DNA from: Watersipora subatra
Taxonomy: Eukaryota > Bryozoa > Gymnolaemata > Cheilostomatida > Watersiporidae
NCBI RefSeq assembly: GCF_963576615.1
Contig: NC_088717.1
Location: 12,425,559 to 12,489,558 of the forward strand
Direction of reading: 5' to 3'
DNA length: 64,000 bases
In this document: positions 24,901-32,491 of the stretch, piece after piece
How positions within the stretch are numbered: the stretch's first letter is position 1
Layout of the letters: the number at the start of each line of letters is the position of its first letter
Notes under the pieces: generated by a model
The model's input: only the letters and a program-made list of their open reading frames with translations
The model's database searches: none
Told to the model about the DNA's origin: nothing
Made by a program: the position numbers and the translations under genes

Positions 24901-27690
24901 GAGGAAGAGCTGAAAGTTTGCCATTTGGAACTTCCTTGACCTCTCTTCTTACACCAGGAGTGTTCTTGTCTAATTTTCTCGTAAGGTAAGCCATGTCATC
25001 AGGTCTTTCTGCCTGACTTCTTCGCAGCCACATTCCATGTTTCAGGGGTTTTAGTTTGTTTCTGTCAAGATGTTTTTTTAATTCTTCTGCTACAAACAAC
25101 GAGTTTTTTTGGCAACTTGTATCAATGCAAATTGGAATGCAACCGTACTGGAATGTGTTACATGCACTGCCACTATAGTATTTGGTATTCTGCTTGCCAA
25201 GCCAACCTGAAAAATCAACTTCGTGTAAACAGTAGTCTGCAAGAAGGTTAGTAATAATAACATGATGAGGCTAGATCTGGCGGTTATCACTTTTGATAAA
25301 TAAGACTTCTGTTTTTGTTTCAATAGGCAGCATTTCACATTGATTGGCATGTGTGAGAGTAAATTCAAAGCTTAAGTATCATGAATGGACAATTACTTCA
25401 AATTATTAAACAAAGAGGCATCAGTTATGATATAAAGAGTGTTTTGTTAGTAATTAAACGTATATTTGTCAATAAAAGCAAGTTGTTGGGCAATCAACCA
25501 ATCGGCACAAGTAAAATAATGTGAACCTTAGAAGATCAAACATCATTATTATTAACTACTATTACTCTTACTCTTACTATTTAGCTAAATAAGTTTATGA
25601 TATTAATTACCTCGCTGCACTTACTCACCATAATGGTGAAAAGCAAACACCATGGTATTGCTTTCTGATTTTTATTAAAAAATTCAATCCACTGTATGTC
25701 CTACTTTCGTATAGATGTAATGAACCTTTCGCTCGCAAAATAACTTGCTTGCAGTCATGTACTGTATGTTAGATACCATTATATACACTGCCATTGCACT
25801 GCCATACACTGCCAGAAACAGCTACCATTCAAGTCGGGCTATAAAGCCAACAATTCGCATCAGGATACTATTGGCTCAAGAACTGGTTTTAGGTAAAAGG
25901 AAAAGTTGATGGAAAAGTTCAACCTTTACATGAAGCCTTAAAATTAGTAAAATACAGTGGAACTTTTAGTTACCAAAAATAATTCAATCCAAAAGCTGGA
26001 TCGTATGTACAATATTTTGTATGCAGAAACCTATTTTGCCATTTAAAGGCCCTAATCCGCTCAAAATATCTGCAAAACTCAAGTACCATATTTTTATAAA
26101 TTATAAATACATGTAATGGTTAAAACCTGTGACAAGTACATGTTAGAATTACATTTATGACATAATAAATAGAAAAGCACTGCGAAAAAGAAAAAGAACA
26201 AAAATAACTAATAAAAGCTATCAACGGTAATCCTATGTTTATTCGTATGTTTACATTTGACCCTCTACATCTAGGTAAGGCTAAGAAAAGATTACAAGAA
26301 GTTGGAGAAAGACAGCAAGAAAAGATGGCTGTTCTATTGTTGTCTCGGTTTCGCTCAAAGTAAATGTTTTTAAAACATGAGTAGATAGATTTTACATAAG
26401 CATAAACTGAAAAACTACCAGCATACAGAAAACAGAACTTTAATTGCAAGAAACAAAAGTTGTCCTACCTATTTCGTAACTATGTTTGCGGCATACGATA
26501 ACTCCTAATTATACTACAAATTAAAGCAAAATACTTGTCGTTTATTGACTATGGCTAGCGAAAGAACTTTGTTTCTTTAGTTACTGAACTGAATAGAGAG
26601 AAAGTTTTTGAAGAAAGAAACTAGAGCATGAGCCAATTATTATTATTATGATTATTATTATATTAATATTTTTGTTATCATATTATTATTATCTTATCAT
26701 TTTAATATTATTCTTACATTATTTTTGTATTATTTGGCCAGGCAAGTTTATTTGCACAATACTTATTGCAATTTTGAGTTGTGGAGTAACTATGATCAGT
26801 TTTTAGTTTATTAATACTTTCTGTTATTGCTGCCAGCACTAAAGTCCCTTCCTCTTTATAAAGTAAGTATGGTACAGAGTCACTGAAAACAAATTCATGG
26901 TTATGGAAGGTCAAGGAATACCAACAGGCAATCATGATTATGTATATGAGGTATGTACGTGTCATGACTCTGCACATGACGCATGACAGTCATATGACTA
27001 GATAGTCGTGTGATTAATATGATGATTGTCTAAAGAAACATGACCTCATTTGTACTGTGTTGAAAAAAAAACGAGCAATCTGTCTAACCATGAAGTAGCT
27101 GGCTATGCTGAGGAGCCCAAAGTACATTCTCGCTAGAATAAGAAACTTTTGCTGTTTGAGAGCGGAAGGTTGAGAGCTATACACCTCTTACCAGCTATAA
27201 ACTGGTGAAATACAATATTTAAAATTTTATGATTAAAATAGCTTAAAATAACACTATTTATTTCACTTGATGCCGCTATGACAGCATTTATCAGGTTAAT
27301 ACCAATTTTCACATTTAATAAATGTGTTGAAATATTAGTAAGTGCATGATCGAAATTACACCAAACACATTTTAAAAGCAAGGCAGAAGAGACCCTTCAG
27401 CGGTGTGTTAGTCGTTTTAGAGCATTCAGTGATGTGTTAGTCATTCCAAAGCATTACTTCATATGAATAAATAAAATCATCTTTATTGAATTAAAGTTCT
27501 CACATATCTGGCAGTGAGAAATTCTTTTCTCAAATGCGTAGTAATCTTGGCTTCTTTGCAAGTCTCGCCGAGTAAGAAGTTGAGCTGCCACGAGCCTTGA
27601 GTTCTTGGAATACAACTTCTCACGTGTTTCACTGACTAGAGTTTTTGTATATTTGTTAGAACAAAGGCTCGTTTCACTGAAAGTTGTCAT
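6812..27690 (-). CDS. Seven-exon gene for a 427-aa protein of unknown family
   Basis: Coding exons in transcript order: 27690-27504, 25206-24872, 21443-21269, 20254-20104, 17593-17457, 7517-7351, 6943-6812. Every junction has GT-AG ends and matching phase (1,0,1,2,1,0). The sum is 1284 nt, exactly 427 codons plus TAG. The start ATG lies in the context AAAATGA and opens MTTFSETSLC. There is no signal peptide and no clear transmembrane segment, so I infer an intracellular protein. Residues 60-94 hold six cysteines spaced C-x2-C-x14-C-x6-C-x3-C-x4-C, which could bind zinc. Residues 100-150 and 195-225 are rich in Lys and Arg. Other landmarks are KHGMWLRRSQ (about 118-127), GWMREYF (about 265-271), NAWFAWEAHNKEM (about 312-324) and TGYTEDEWLRMC near the C-terminus. 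I recognise no family. The first ATG could lie further upstream if the 27690 exon has a 5' partner, because an AG follows a pyrimidine stretch just before it. Confidence 0.8.
6993..7097. repeat. 52-bp direct duplication
   Basis: AGCAATAAGAGTATATGGTA starts at 6994 and 7046. The two units are nearly identical, within the small intron before the last exon of the 427-aa gene. Confidence 0.8.
7351..7517 (-). CDS. Exon 6 of the 427-aa gene
   Basis: The acceptor is TATTTAG|TT and the donor is AAAGAG|GTAAC. 167 nt, phase 1 in and phase 0 out. Encodes FKTFKLRELWNDDENTEGS, then MNPVEVPMEQLLIPIGERPY. It lies about 9.9 kb downstream of exon 5, after an intron packed with mobile-element remains. Confidence 0.8.
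7741..9734. other. Intron 5 sequence without a called gene
   Basis: A short AT palindrome (TAACTCTATTAGTAGAGTTA, near 9107-9150) and a repeat-like stretch near 8870-8990 (GTTTGTCTGTATGTATGTGT). No coding signal. Confidence 0.35.
9735..11900 (+). pseudogene. Degenerate mobile-element ORF of the PIN/FEN-like 'HALxGCD' family
   Basis: In order, in shifting frames with stops: SIEQTVKRDSKSHDGIIGFN (about 9970-10030, from the 'DQTIEQTVNRD' block of this family), then NGAKGFIEVKQDLEMANVIG (10240-10443), then VLSFFLGNTSWPLAISDGS and FDVVVVDAMAKIQTLR (10480-10750), then GLHALSGCDSVSAFYCKGK (11360-11420), then a Cys-rich tail, CQCKTGCQFRCCQCNN (11810-11860). I know this order from multi-copy proteins in many invertebrate genomes. 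The GCD block resembles the acidic site of FEN1/PIN nucleases. At least five breaks are visible, so the copy is dead. It sits antisense in intron 5 of the 427-aa gene. I infer insertion of a mobile element. Confidence 0.7.
11931..13180. other. Intron 5 sequence without a called gene
   Basis: AT-rich. Its right part probably belongs to a further retroposon copy whose head is at 13210 on the minus strand. Confidence 0.3.
13260..13713 (-). mobile_element. Composite retroposon, copy 2
   Basis: Minus strand: GCCTGGCGTTGCATGGGTAA near 13700, then a tRNA-like stretch GCAGTGTAGTGTATTGGGTA and GAGGTTGTGAGTTCAACTG at 13360-13300. A further related head (CCGGCGCTGCTCGGGTAATA) begins at 13210 on the same strand, so the copies may be stacked. 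Confidence 0.45.
13720..15657. other. Intron 5 sequence without a called gene
   Basis: Near 14200-14310 are fragments with 'TATTTGAATGTCGCC' and its inverse, relics of the TA-flanked transposon family. No coding signal. Confidence 0.35.
15658..16398. mobile_element. MITE, copy 1 (about 740 bp)
   Basis: The right end reads CATACGAG-type TIR on the opposite strand (AGTCATACTTCGGCATACGA) and is followed by TA. The left end is a decayed form (ATACCTTCACATACAAGTGA). The interior matches the element at 58083, for example TTCAAGTGTGTGTTTAGTAT and GTAACGGATTAATTTGTCC. No ORF. It is probably a Tigger-type MITE. Confidence 0.65.
17457..17593 (-). CDS. Exon 5 of the 427-aa gene
   Basis: The acceptor is TTTTTGTTGCAG|C and the donor is TCAG|GTTTGT. 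137 nt, phase 2 in and phase 1 out. Encodes SGFPLSMKYFKKDFLLLHLR, then an aromatic, charged stretch, NAWFAWEAHNKEMYNIS. The base composition is clearly less AT-rich than the flanking intron. Confidence 0.8.
17793..18290 (+). mobile_element. Composite retroposon, copy 1
   Basis: The head GCTTGGCGTTGCATGGGTAA and a downstream tRNA-like part (GTGGTGTAGGGATAGCATGG, then AGGTTTTGAATTTC) occur in the same order, on the minus strand, at 13713-13260. A 'GCCxGGCGxxGCxxGGGTAAT' motif is common at the ends of invertebrate non-LTR or SINE elements. Superfamily not resolved. Confidence 0.45.
18407..19977. mobile_element. TA-flanked DNA transposon, copy 1 (1571 bp)
   Basis: Ends are inverted: CTGTAAAACCTCTAATTGAA at the left and its near-complement ...GAGGTTTTACGG at the right, each flanked by TA. 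Subterminal DNA repeats 'AATTGAACGCCAC' motifs in both orientations. The interior is shared with the copies at 54284 and 59483, including a block near 19220 (TTGTTCCATCAAAAGCAACA). No intact transposase. TA duplication and these ends suggest a non-autonomous Tc1/mariner or pogo-type element. It lies wholly in intron 4 of the 427-aa gene. Confidence 0.75.
20104..20254 (-). CDS. Exon 4 of the 427-aa gene
   Basis: The acceptor is AATTTAG-like (ATTTAG|TG) and the donor is ACAG|GTATTA. 151 nt, entry phase 1, exit phase 2. Encodes LKKGQMNSISEKGKTF, then GPPIELGEDRMGWMREYF. Only one frame is open across the exon. Confidence 0.75.
20656..20692. repeat. CA/CG-rich simple repeat
   Basis: ACACGCGCGCACACGCACTC and related dinucleotides, in an otherwise AT-rich intron. 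Confidence 0.7.
20930..21155 (+). mobile_element. Non-LTR retroelement 3' end (RTE-like), copy 1
   Basis: Contains TTGGAAACGCATAGCTTGTA and ends CACAATGACAATAAGAGTTT then TTATTAATAGAGATGC, like the short 3' ends of RTE-type elements. A second copy in the same orientation lies at 37130-37315. No reverse transcriptase is present. Confidence 0.4.
21269..21443 (-). CDS. Exon 3 of the 427-aa gene
   Basis: The acceptor is CTATTGCACAG|AAG and the donor is TTAT|GTGAGT. 175 nt, phase 0 in and phase 1 out. Encodes a basic segment with FKSSVNREAVEIKIEARKK. The exit base completes a Leu codon with exon 4, which ties the two exons together. Confidence 0.8.
23160..23335. repeat. Diverged relative of the foldback family
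   Basis: Contains AATCAAGTTTTACCGATTTT and CCTGGAAGTCAGATCATTT, an older, inverted-orientation match to the arms at 43994-44392. It lies in intron 2 of the 427-aa gene. Confidence 0.4.
24872..25206 (-). CDS. Exon 2 of the 427-aa gene
   Basis: The acceptor is TTTTTCAG|GT and the donor is TTCG|GTGAGT. 335 nt, residues 64-174. It begins WLGKQNTKYYSGSAC and contains four of the six clustered cysteines. A lysine-rich segment follows, then a hydrophobic patch, LPQIIVVPPV. A second AG at 25090 would give a shorter exon in the same frame, so alternative acceptor use is possible. Entry phase 1 matches exon 1. Confidence 0.8.
26634..26722. repeat. (ATT)n-rich simple repeat
   Basis: Interrupted runs of TTATTATTATTATGATTATT in intron 1 of the 427-aa gene. 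Confidence 0.7.
27504..27690 (-). CDS. Exon 1 of the 427-aa gene
   Basis: Encodes residues 1-62 and starts at ATG 27690-27688. The donor is ATAT|GTGAGA, phase 1. It carries the first Cys pair (HCQI followed by Cys-63 across the junction) and a basic helical stretch, LLTRRDLQRSQDYYAFEKR. An in-exon AG at 27677 could act as an acceptor, but the frame is open upstream to an ATG in good context, so I chose that ATG as the start. Confidence 0.75.
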
Positions 27691-27931
27691 TTTTACAAGT
27701 GTAATAGACAATCTGAATTTAGAAGTATACAGAGAACAGTAGCGTCATGCGTATTTCCTAAAGATATGACCTGAAGAAAGACGCTATGTAGAGCTTTTGA
27801 ACATTCTGTATAACATTACGAGTCATGGGCTAACAACTGAGAAACTACTGATATAGGATAGAAGGTAATAACATACACATAGGAACATCTAGGCCTATAT
27901 TGTAAGATCTACATATTTAAACCGTGTGACC

Positions 27932-27984
27932 TTAAACTGCAAGCTTGCAATAGGGCTCTTAAACTGCAAGCTTGCAATAGGGCT
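27932..27984. repeat. 28-bp direct duplication
   Basis: TTAAACTGCAAGCTTGCAAT occurs twice in tandem, upstream of the 427-aa gene's start. Each unit contains a small palindrome (GCAAGCTTGC). Confidence 0.7.
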
Positions 27985-29309
27985 AGTAGATTCCAAAATT
28001 GTTGCCAGCTGTATAAGAAAGCATACCATTTGTACTCCAATTACAAAATCATTTCTCAGTTTCCATAAATCCAATTTTGTTTAACTATTAGGAAGATAAA
28101 AATGTAAACGTCTTAAGGTTGCTGAATTCTTTTCAATGCAATTTGTTAGAATATATAGTAATTTGAAGGATTGCGTTATTCAAAGTTAATAATATATTAA
28201 AACAAGATTTTGTGAAGGAAAATCATTGACCGCTAGAAAATGAACTGTTTATTTTTAAAAAAAAAACTTCACAGTGACATGCAATCATACATTTTCTAAA
28301 ACACTGGGATGGCTTTGTTGCATTCATATCCTGTGTTTGCACGAAGTAAACATGTGTTATTTTGTAGTGTCATTTTTGACAACCTCTGACTTTAAACATA
28401 GAAACCATTGAATCTCAATTAAACTTTCAAATAACAAGATTCTAAAGACATCAGATGGTATTAATGTAATAGATTAGAGACTAATTAGCAACTAGTAACA
28501 AACAAAGCTAACTAAAGCTCCATGTGTAATGTTTACACCATATTGTAAACCTGTTTTTATCAACAGAAAGCAAGTAGATTTGCGTGAACTCGTATAAGTG
28601 TATAAATATGTTTTTGTCGGAATTGCATAAAATTAATAGGTTTCACTCATTAGCTGGTTTATTCAACAAGATAGCATTTCATTGTGATTGGCCAGTTGTT
28701 CACTAGTAATTGTAACTAACAGACTAGTCACAGACACTAATTTTACCAATATGTCTGTGTCTATGGCAGCAGGATCTAGTATTTTGTGCCAAGGTGATCA
28801 AAGAATCGGTTTAAAACTTTCTCTAAAAAGTCCCAAAGGAAATCTTAACTACATAAACCAAGTCAACATTGTTATTCTGTAAAATAGCCACATTTGTTTA
28901 TTTATAATCATATATATTTATACATGACTAATAAATTAATTGCTGACAATATGGAATGCAAAGCATTGGAAAATAGGAAATTACAAGCATTTGCTAGCCT
29001 TAGTATGATTGTGCTAGTAATAAACTTTGCATAATATTATTATACAAAGTTACAAAGGTCTTACATAATTATAATAGCTTGTGAATTGTTTATATCTGTT
29101 TTAGACCGAGGTCTTTTAAATTCGGTTCTAATGACAGAGTTTGTTAATGTTTCTTAGTTTTAGTGGTACAACTAGTTGATAATATAAGGTTAGAATATAA
29201 AAGCAGCAGATTTGACACAGCAGCAAAAAAATGAATGAAAATCAGTTGATTCCCAAAGAAGTCAGTTTGATTGACAGTTTAAAAACAGCCAATTTCTAAG
29301 CGTGAGAAG

Positions 29310-29315
29310 CTTTAT
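29310..29315 (-). terminator. Poly(A) signal overlapping the stop codon of the NHL-like gene
   Basis: AATAAA on the minus strand. Its bases 2-4 are the TAA stop codon (GAA-TAA-A). If used, the 3'UTR would be only about 15-30 nt. No closer alternative AATAAA follows in the next 300 nt. Confidence 0.5.
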
Positions 29316-29649
29316 TCATCCATAGAAGCTAACCAATTTGTGTAGAACTTTAACAGCCTGGTGAAGTCCTGCTTTGAGCTTCCACCTGCAGTAGCCTTAG
29401 GTCCTAGTGTAATGCTTTTGATAGAGAATATGTATGTAGGGAGGGTAGGATGAAACTCTCCATCTAGGACCAGCAACTGCTGTGATGTCTCATCATATGC
29501 AAGATCAAAAGGGTTCATGATTTGGTCTTCACAAGATTTGCCACAGATTTCTTGTTCTGTTGCAGAATCAGCAGTGATGTCATAGCTGTCGATGGAGCGT
29601 TCTTCTCTGTTTATTGCATAGAGAAGGTCACCATTCATTGCCATGGCTC
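29312..29649 (-). CDS. Terminal coding exon of the NHL-like gene
   Basis: The acceptor is CGCATTTTAG|GAGCC, phase 1. Contains GDLLYAINREERSIDSYD and NPFDLAYDETSQQLLVLDG, both typical propeller strands, then a tail ending TNWLASMDE. The TAA stop (29314-29312) lies inside an AATAAA hexamer. Confidence 0.85.
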
Positions 29650-32102
29650 CTAAAATGCGTTAGAAAGGTTGTATATAGAACGATGAAAGCTGGGCCAGGC
29701 AAAGATTGGAGTGAAAATATTGGCATATCAAAGGCATACACAATACAGGCTTGTATGTACATACATTCAGGTATATATGCTGTAGATGCTAAACCTCCTT
29801 CAACACTAAATGCTAAGCTCTGTATTTTTTTAAATACCAGCTGCCAGCAGCATTTATATTATTGGAAAAATGAAAAGCTAAGCAAAATATAGAAACTTTC
29901 GTAGTGGCAGGATAAAAAATATATATATATATATTATAACATACTATTTCATTTATTAACTGTATAAGCAGGAGTTACAGATATATATATATATATATCA
30001 TATATATATATATATATATATCTGTAACTCCTGCTTATACAGTTAATAAATGAAATGGTATGTTTGTTATTTGTCATAGTTCCGCTAACCTGGAAGCTAT
30101 GGGCTACATTTTCCTAAAAATGATCAAGTTTTTTAAGGAGAAGTCATTTCACTATTTTCAACATCCTTGCACTGAGCAGTAATGGTGAGCAGCAAGAAAA
30201 TCTGATTATTGTTTAAAAACTTGCATGTTCATTTTCATGTGAAAAATTAACGGAGATAACATATCAACAAAATATTGGCTCCCAGTCCTTGTAATGAATC
30301 CGCTTTGGTTTGTCGGCTCTTTTGAGATTTTGAGATTACAACCTTGTAATGGCTGGGTAATAAATTAGCTTTTGCTCACCTGGTCGAAAATTGGGTTTTC
30401 CATAATTCGTGACAAAACTGACATCTCCATCAGAGACTTTCACTTTCTCAATGATGGCCATATCGACATCAGCTAAAACAAGATACTGCCCATCAGCGGA
30501 CAACTCCATATGTCCTATCATGGTGGGGCCACCTGTTACATGCTTAGCTGTGGCCAAGTCTTTGCTGCCCATTTCCATGCTCATGACCATGTGTCCATCA
30601 TCCTTTGCCATGCCGGTCCAGTAAAGAGTTGTTTCATCCGAGGAGACGACTCCTGTGATTGGATACGATCCATAACCATTAGAGGTGAGAGGAGTAACGG
30701 TGGAAATTGCCTGTCAGATAAAATAAAAAGATTAATTTTTAGGTAAAAAAATTAATTTTTTGGTAGCACAAATTTGACTGAAGATGTTTTTACTGTTTCA
30801 GACAAAACTAGCTACCTTGTTGGTTTTACATAATTTATAAACAAAATGGTCAGCCTTATTGGAAAAAAATATTTGATAACCCATTTTGTGTTGAGCACTG
30901 CACATGACCAATGAAAACCAAATGATTAAGCTCAAAAACTTTGTGTCATTCAATTGTTCACTATACACAATGCATCCTAATTACCTTGCTATGGTAGTCG
31001 TATTTTCTCAGACTATCATAATCAAAAACGTAGAGACCAGAAGGTCTAGAAACAATTTTTGTGATGTACTTGAAGGCGGCAGCAGTTCCAACTCCATCAA
31101 CTGGAGATCTCATTGCCAGTAGTCCTTGCGATTCTTTTCCAGCAATCAAAGTGCTTTCACCTACAATTATTAATATTATGCGTTACACAAACCGCTATAC
31201 AGAAATTAACAAAACATAAAATATGCAAAAGAAGAAATAAATACTGAAAACACTTTATTGAAAAGCATGATTAGCAAAGTTAGTTCAAAAAAGTGTTAAC
31301 AGAATTTTGTTTACCTGTTTCTTTGTTAAACGAATAAAGTGCTGTTTCATCGGCAAAGAATAAACTGTTTGTGTCTATAGGATTGGTCGCTATGGCAACA
31401 GCGTGGTTTGTAGGCAAGGAGCCAAGATCTTCAACTAGCTGAGAATCGGGCTGGTTTGAAACACTCAACTTTTTAAGAGCATCAACCTAAAAATATTATG
31501 AAAAAAAGAATAAAAAATGTTATGTTTACCAGAAGCTGTACTCTATTGACATGAGGAAATTATATCAGATAAATTTGTAGATGAAATGGTTATAATTTTC
31601 AGTTATTTATATTCATACTTCACAGGTTTGTAGTGGTGCACTTTATGGTAAACTTATGAAAAGTCATGCCGCAACATTGCTTGAGAGACTGTTGAACCTA
31701 CGCACTGTACTTTTAAACAAGGCCTGACACAAAAAGTGTACATACTCAATCCAATAATGTATTGGCAGCAACCATCGTTCAATGGTTAGGGTACTGAATT
31801 ATGATCGGAAGGCTGGTAGCTCCAGTCACACAAGGACCATTGCTGGCGTTATGAAGGGTATAACCACAATTGCTTCTCTGGTACGCCAGACTAAAGTCTG
31901 CAAACTGTGCTCAAAAATTCCTAGATGGTATTTTCACGCAAGGATTCTTAACGTAATTACTTGCAGAGTGCTTAACCTTTGCATTTCATTTGAATGTGTG
32001 TCTGAAGGTAGAACTCACCTGAGAGAAAGAGGGTGCTGGAAGGGCTGTGCAGTTCATAATCAGAAGACAAAGACAAGCAATGAGGGTTTCTTGGGATGTC
32101 AT
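29312..32102 (-). CDS. Secreted NHL-repeat-like beta-propeller protein, 366 aa, complete
   Basis: Coding exons: 32102-32019, 31486-31315, 31160-30985, 30710-30380, 29649-29312. All junctions are GT-AG with consistent phases (0,1,0,1). The total is 1101 nt, 366 codons plus TAA. Residues 1-20 form a signal peptide (MTSQETLIACLCLLIMNCTA), so the product should be secreted. The mature part shows propeller-type strands such as SLFFADETALYSFNKETG, SGLYVFDYDSLRKYDYHSK and ETTLYWTGMAKDD. A segment SPVDGVGTAAAFKYI resembles the 'DGxGxxAxF' strand of NHL repeats. No transmembrane helix or GPI tail follows, and no enzymatic residues are recognisable. The ligand and role are unknown. A YWTD-type propeller is the alternative. 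The gene fold and exon structure are much more certain than the family name. Confidence 0.85.
29938..30064. repeat. Near-perfect 127-bp hairpin
   Basis: 43-bp arms, AACATACTATTTCATTTATT ... GGAGTTACAG and its complement, differ at one base and are separated by about 41 bp of (AT)n. Located in the last intron of the NHL-like gene. It is either a tiny MITE or a recent inverted duplication. Confidence 0.85.
30380..30710 (-). CDS. Coding exon 4 of the NHL-like gene
   Basis: The acceptor is TTTATCTGACAG|GCA and the donor is CCAG|GTGAGC. 331 nt, phase 0 in and 1 out. Contains GVVSSDETTLYWTG, a Met-rich loop (GHMVMSMEMGSKD) and GHMELSADGQYLVLADVD, which reads as propeller blades. Confidence 0.85.
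30985..31160 (-). CDS. Coding exon 3 of the NHL-like gene
   Basis: The acceptor is AATAATTGTAG|GT and the donor is AGCAAG|GTAATT. 176 nt, phase 1 in and 0 out. Contains the most NHL-like segment (VDGVGTAAAF ... SGLYVFDYDSLRKYD). Confidence 0.85.
31315..31486 (-). CDS. Coding exon 2 of the NHL-like gene
   Basis: The acceptor is ATATTTTTAG|GTTGAT and the donor is ACAG|GTAAAC. 172 nt, phase 0 in and 1 out. Encodes the first propeller strands, AVAIATNPIDTNSLFFADE, then TALYSFNKETG. Confidence 0.85.
31765..31865 (+). mobile_element. tRNA-like SINE relic
   Basis: TTCAATGGTTAGGGTACTGA resembles the D-arm/A-box of a tRNA, and GGTAGCTCCAGTC stands where a B box would be. Lies in an intron of the NHL-like gene, antisense to it. 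No acceptor stem pairs, so I do not call a tRNA. Confidence 0.4.
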
Positions 32103-32114
32103 ACCTCCTGTCTT
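32019..32114 (-). CDS. First coding exon with signal peptide (NHL-like gene)
   Basis: The acceptor is TTTATTATAG|AAGACAGG, followed by 12 nt of 5'UTR and then ATG (32102-32100). The donor is CAG|GTGAGT, phase 0. 28 codons: a hydrophobic core CLCLLIM, then cleavage-like residues NCTALPAP. This is the only ATG that gives a signal peptide in frame with the later exons. Confidence 0.85.
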
Positions 32115-32362
32115 CTATAATAAATTACACAATTAAATGAAAGTCAAAATTTTCACTGAAGAAATAAATTGCACTTTGTCAAAAAAGTTAAAAGCTTTAT
32201 GAGGTATGCGTTATGGTTCTGTTGTAAGTGTTTGCTTGCAAAAAGTTTTGTTATGAATGTCATAGTAACTTTTAACTTTGGTAATTTTGTGCCTTCAAAT
32301 ATTTTGCGGCAAACAAACTTGTTTGGTAAGCAATTCATGACAACCCTGCAATAGATACTTAC

Positions 32363-32412
32363 GTTATGCTCTCCTAAAAACTGAATGTTTATGCTTAGCA
32401 AGTAACAAATTG
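32363..32412 (-). other. Predicted 5'UTR exon of the NHL-like gene
   Basis: Downstream of the TATA box, the sequence ends at a strong donor, GCATAAC|GTAAGT (donor at 32362). The next acceptor is at 32115, just ahead of the start codon. The transcription start is estimated from TATA spacing and is not seen directly. Confidence 0.5.
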
Positions 32413-32437
32413 AATGCTTGACAAGTTGATGCAAGTG

Positions 32438-32448
32438 CTTTTATATAC
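32438..32448 (-). promoter_or_regulatory. TATA box of the NHL-like gene
   Basis: The minus strand reads GTATATAAAAG, about 75 nt upstream of the 5'UTR donor and correctly oriented. A CCAAT element (GTCCAATCAAAG) lies about 40 bp further upstream. The pair fits a classical polymerase II core promoter. Confidence 0.6.
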
Positions 32449-32481
32449 GGGTGCCATCTGTAGCTCATTATTTATCTACCC

Positions 32482-32491
32482 TTTGATTGGA
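32482..32491 (-). promoter_or_regulatory. CCAAT box of the NHL-like gene
   Basis: The minus strand reads TCCAATCAAA, about 40 bp upstream of the TATA box. This is a usual place for an NF-Y site. Assigned by motif and position only. Confidence 0.4.
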
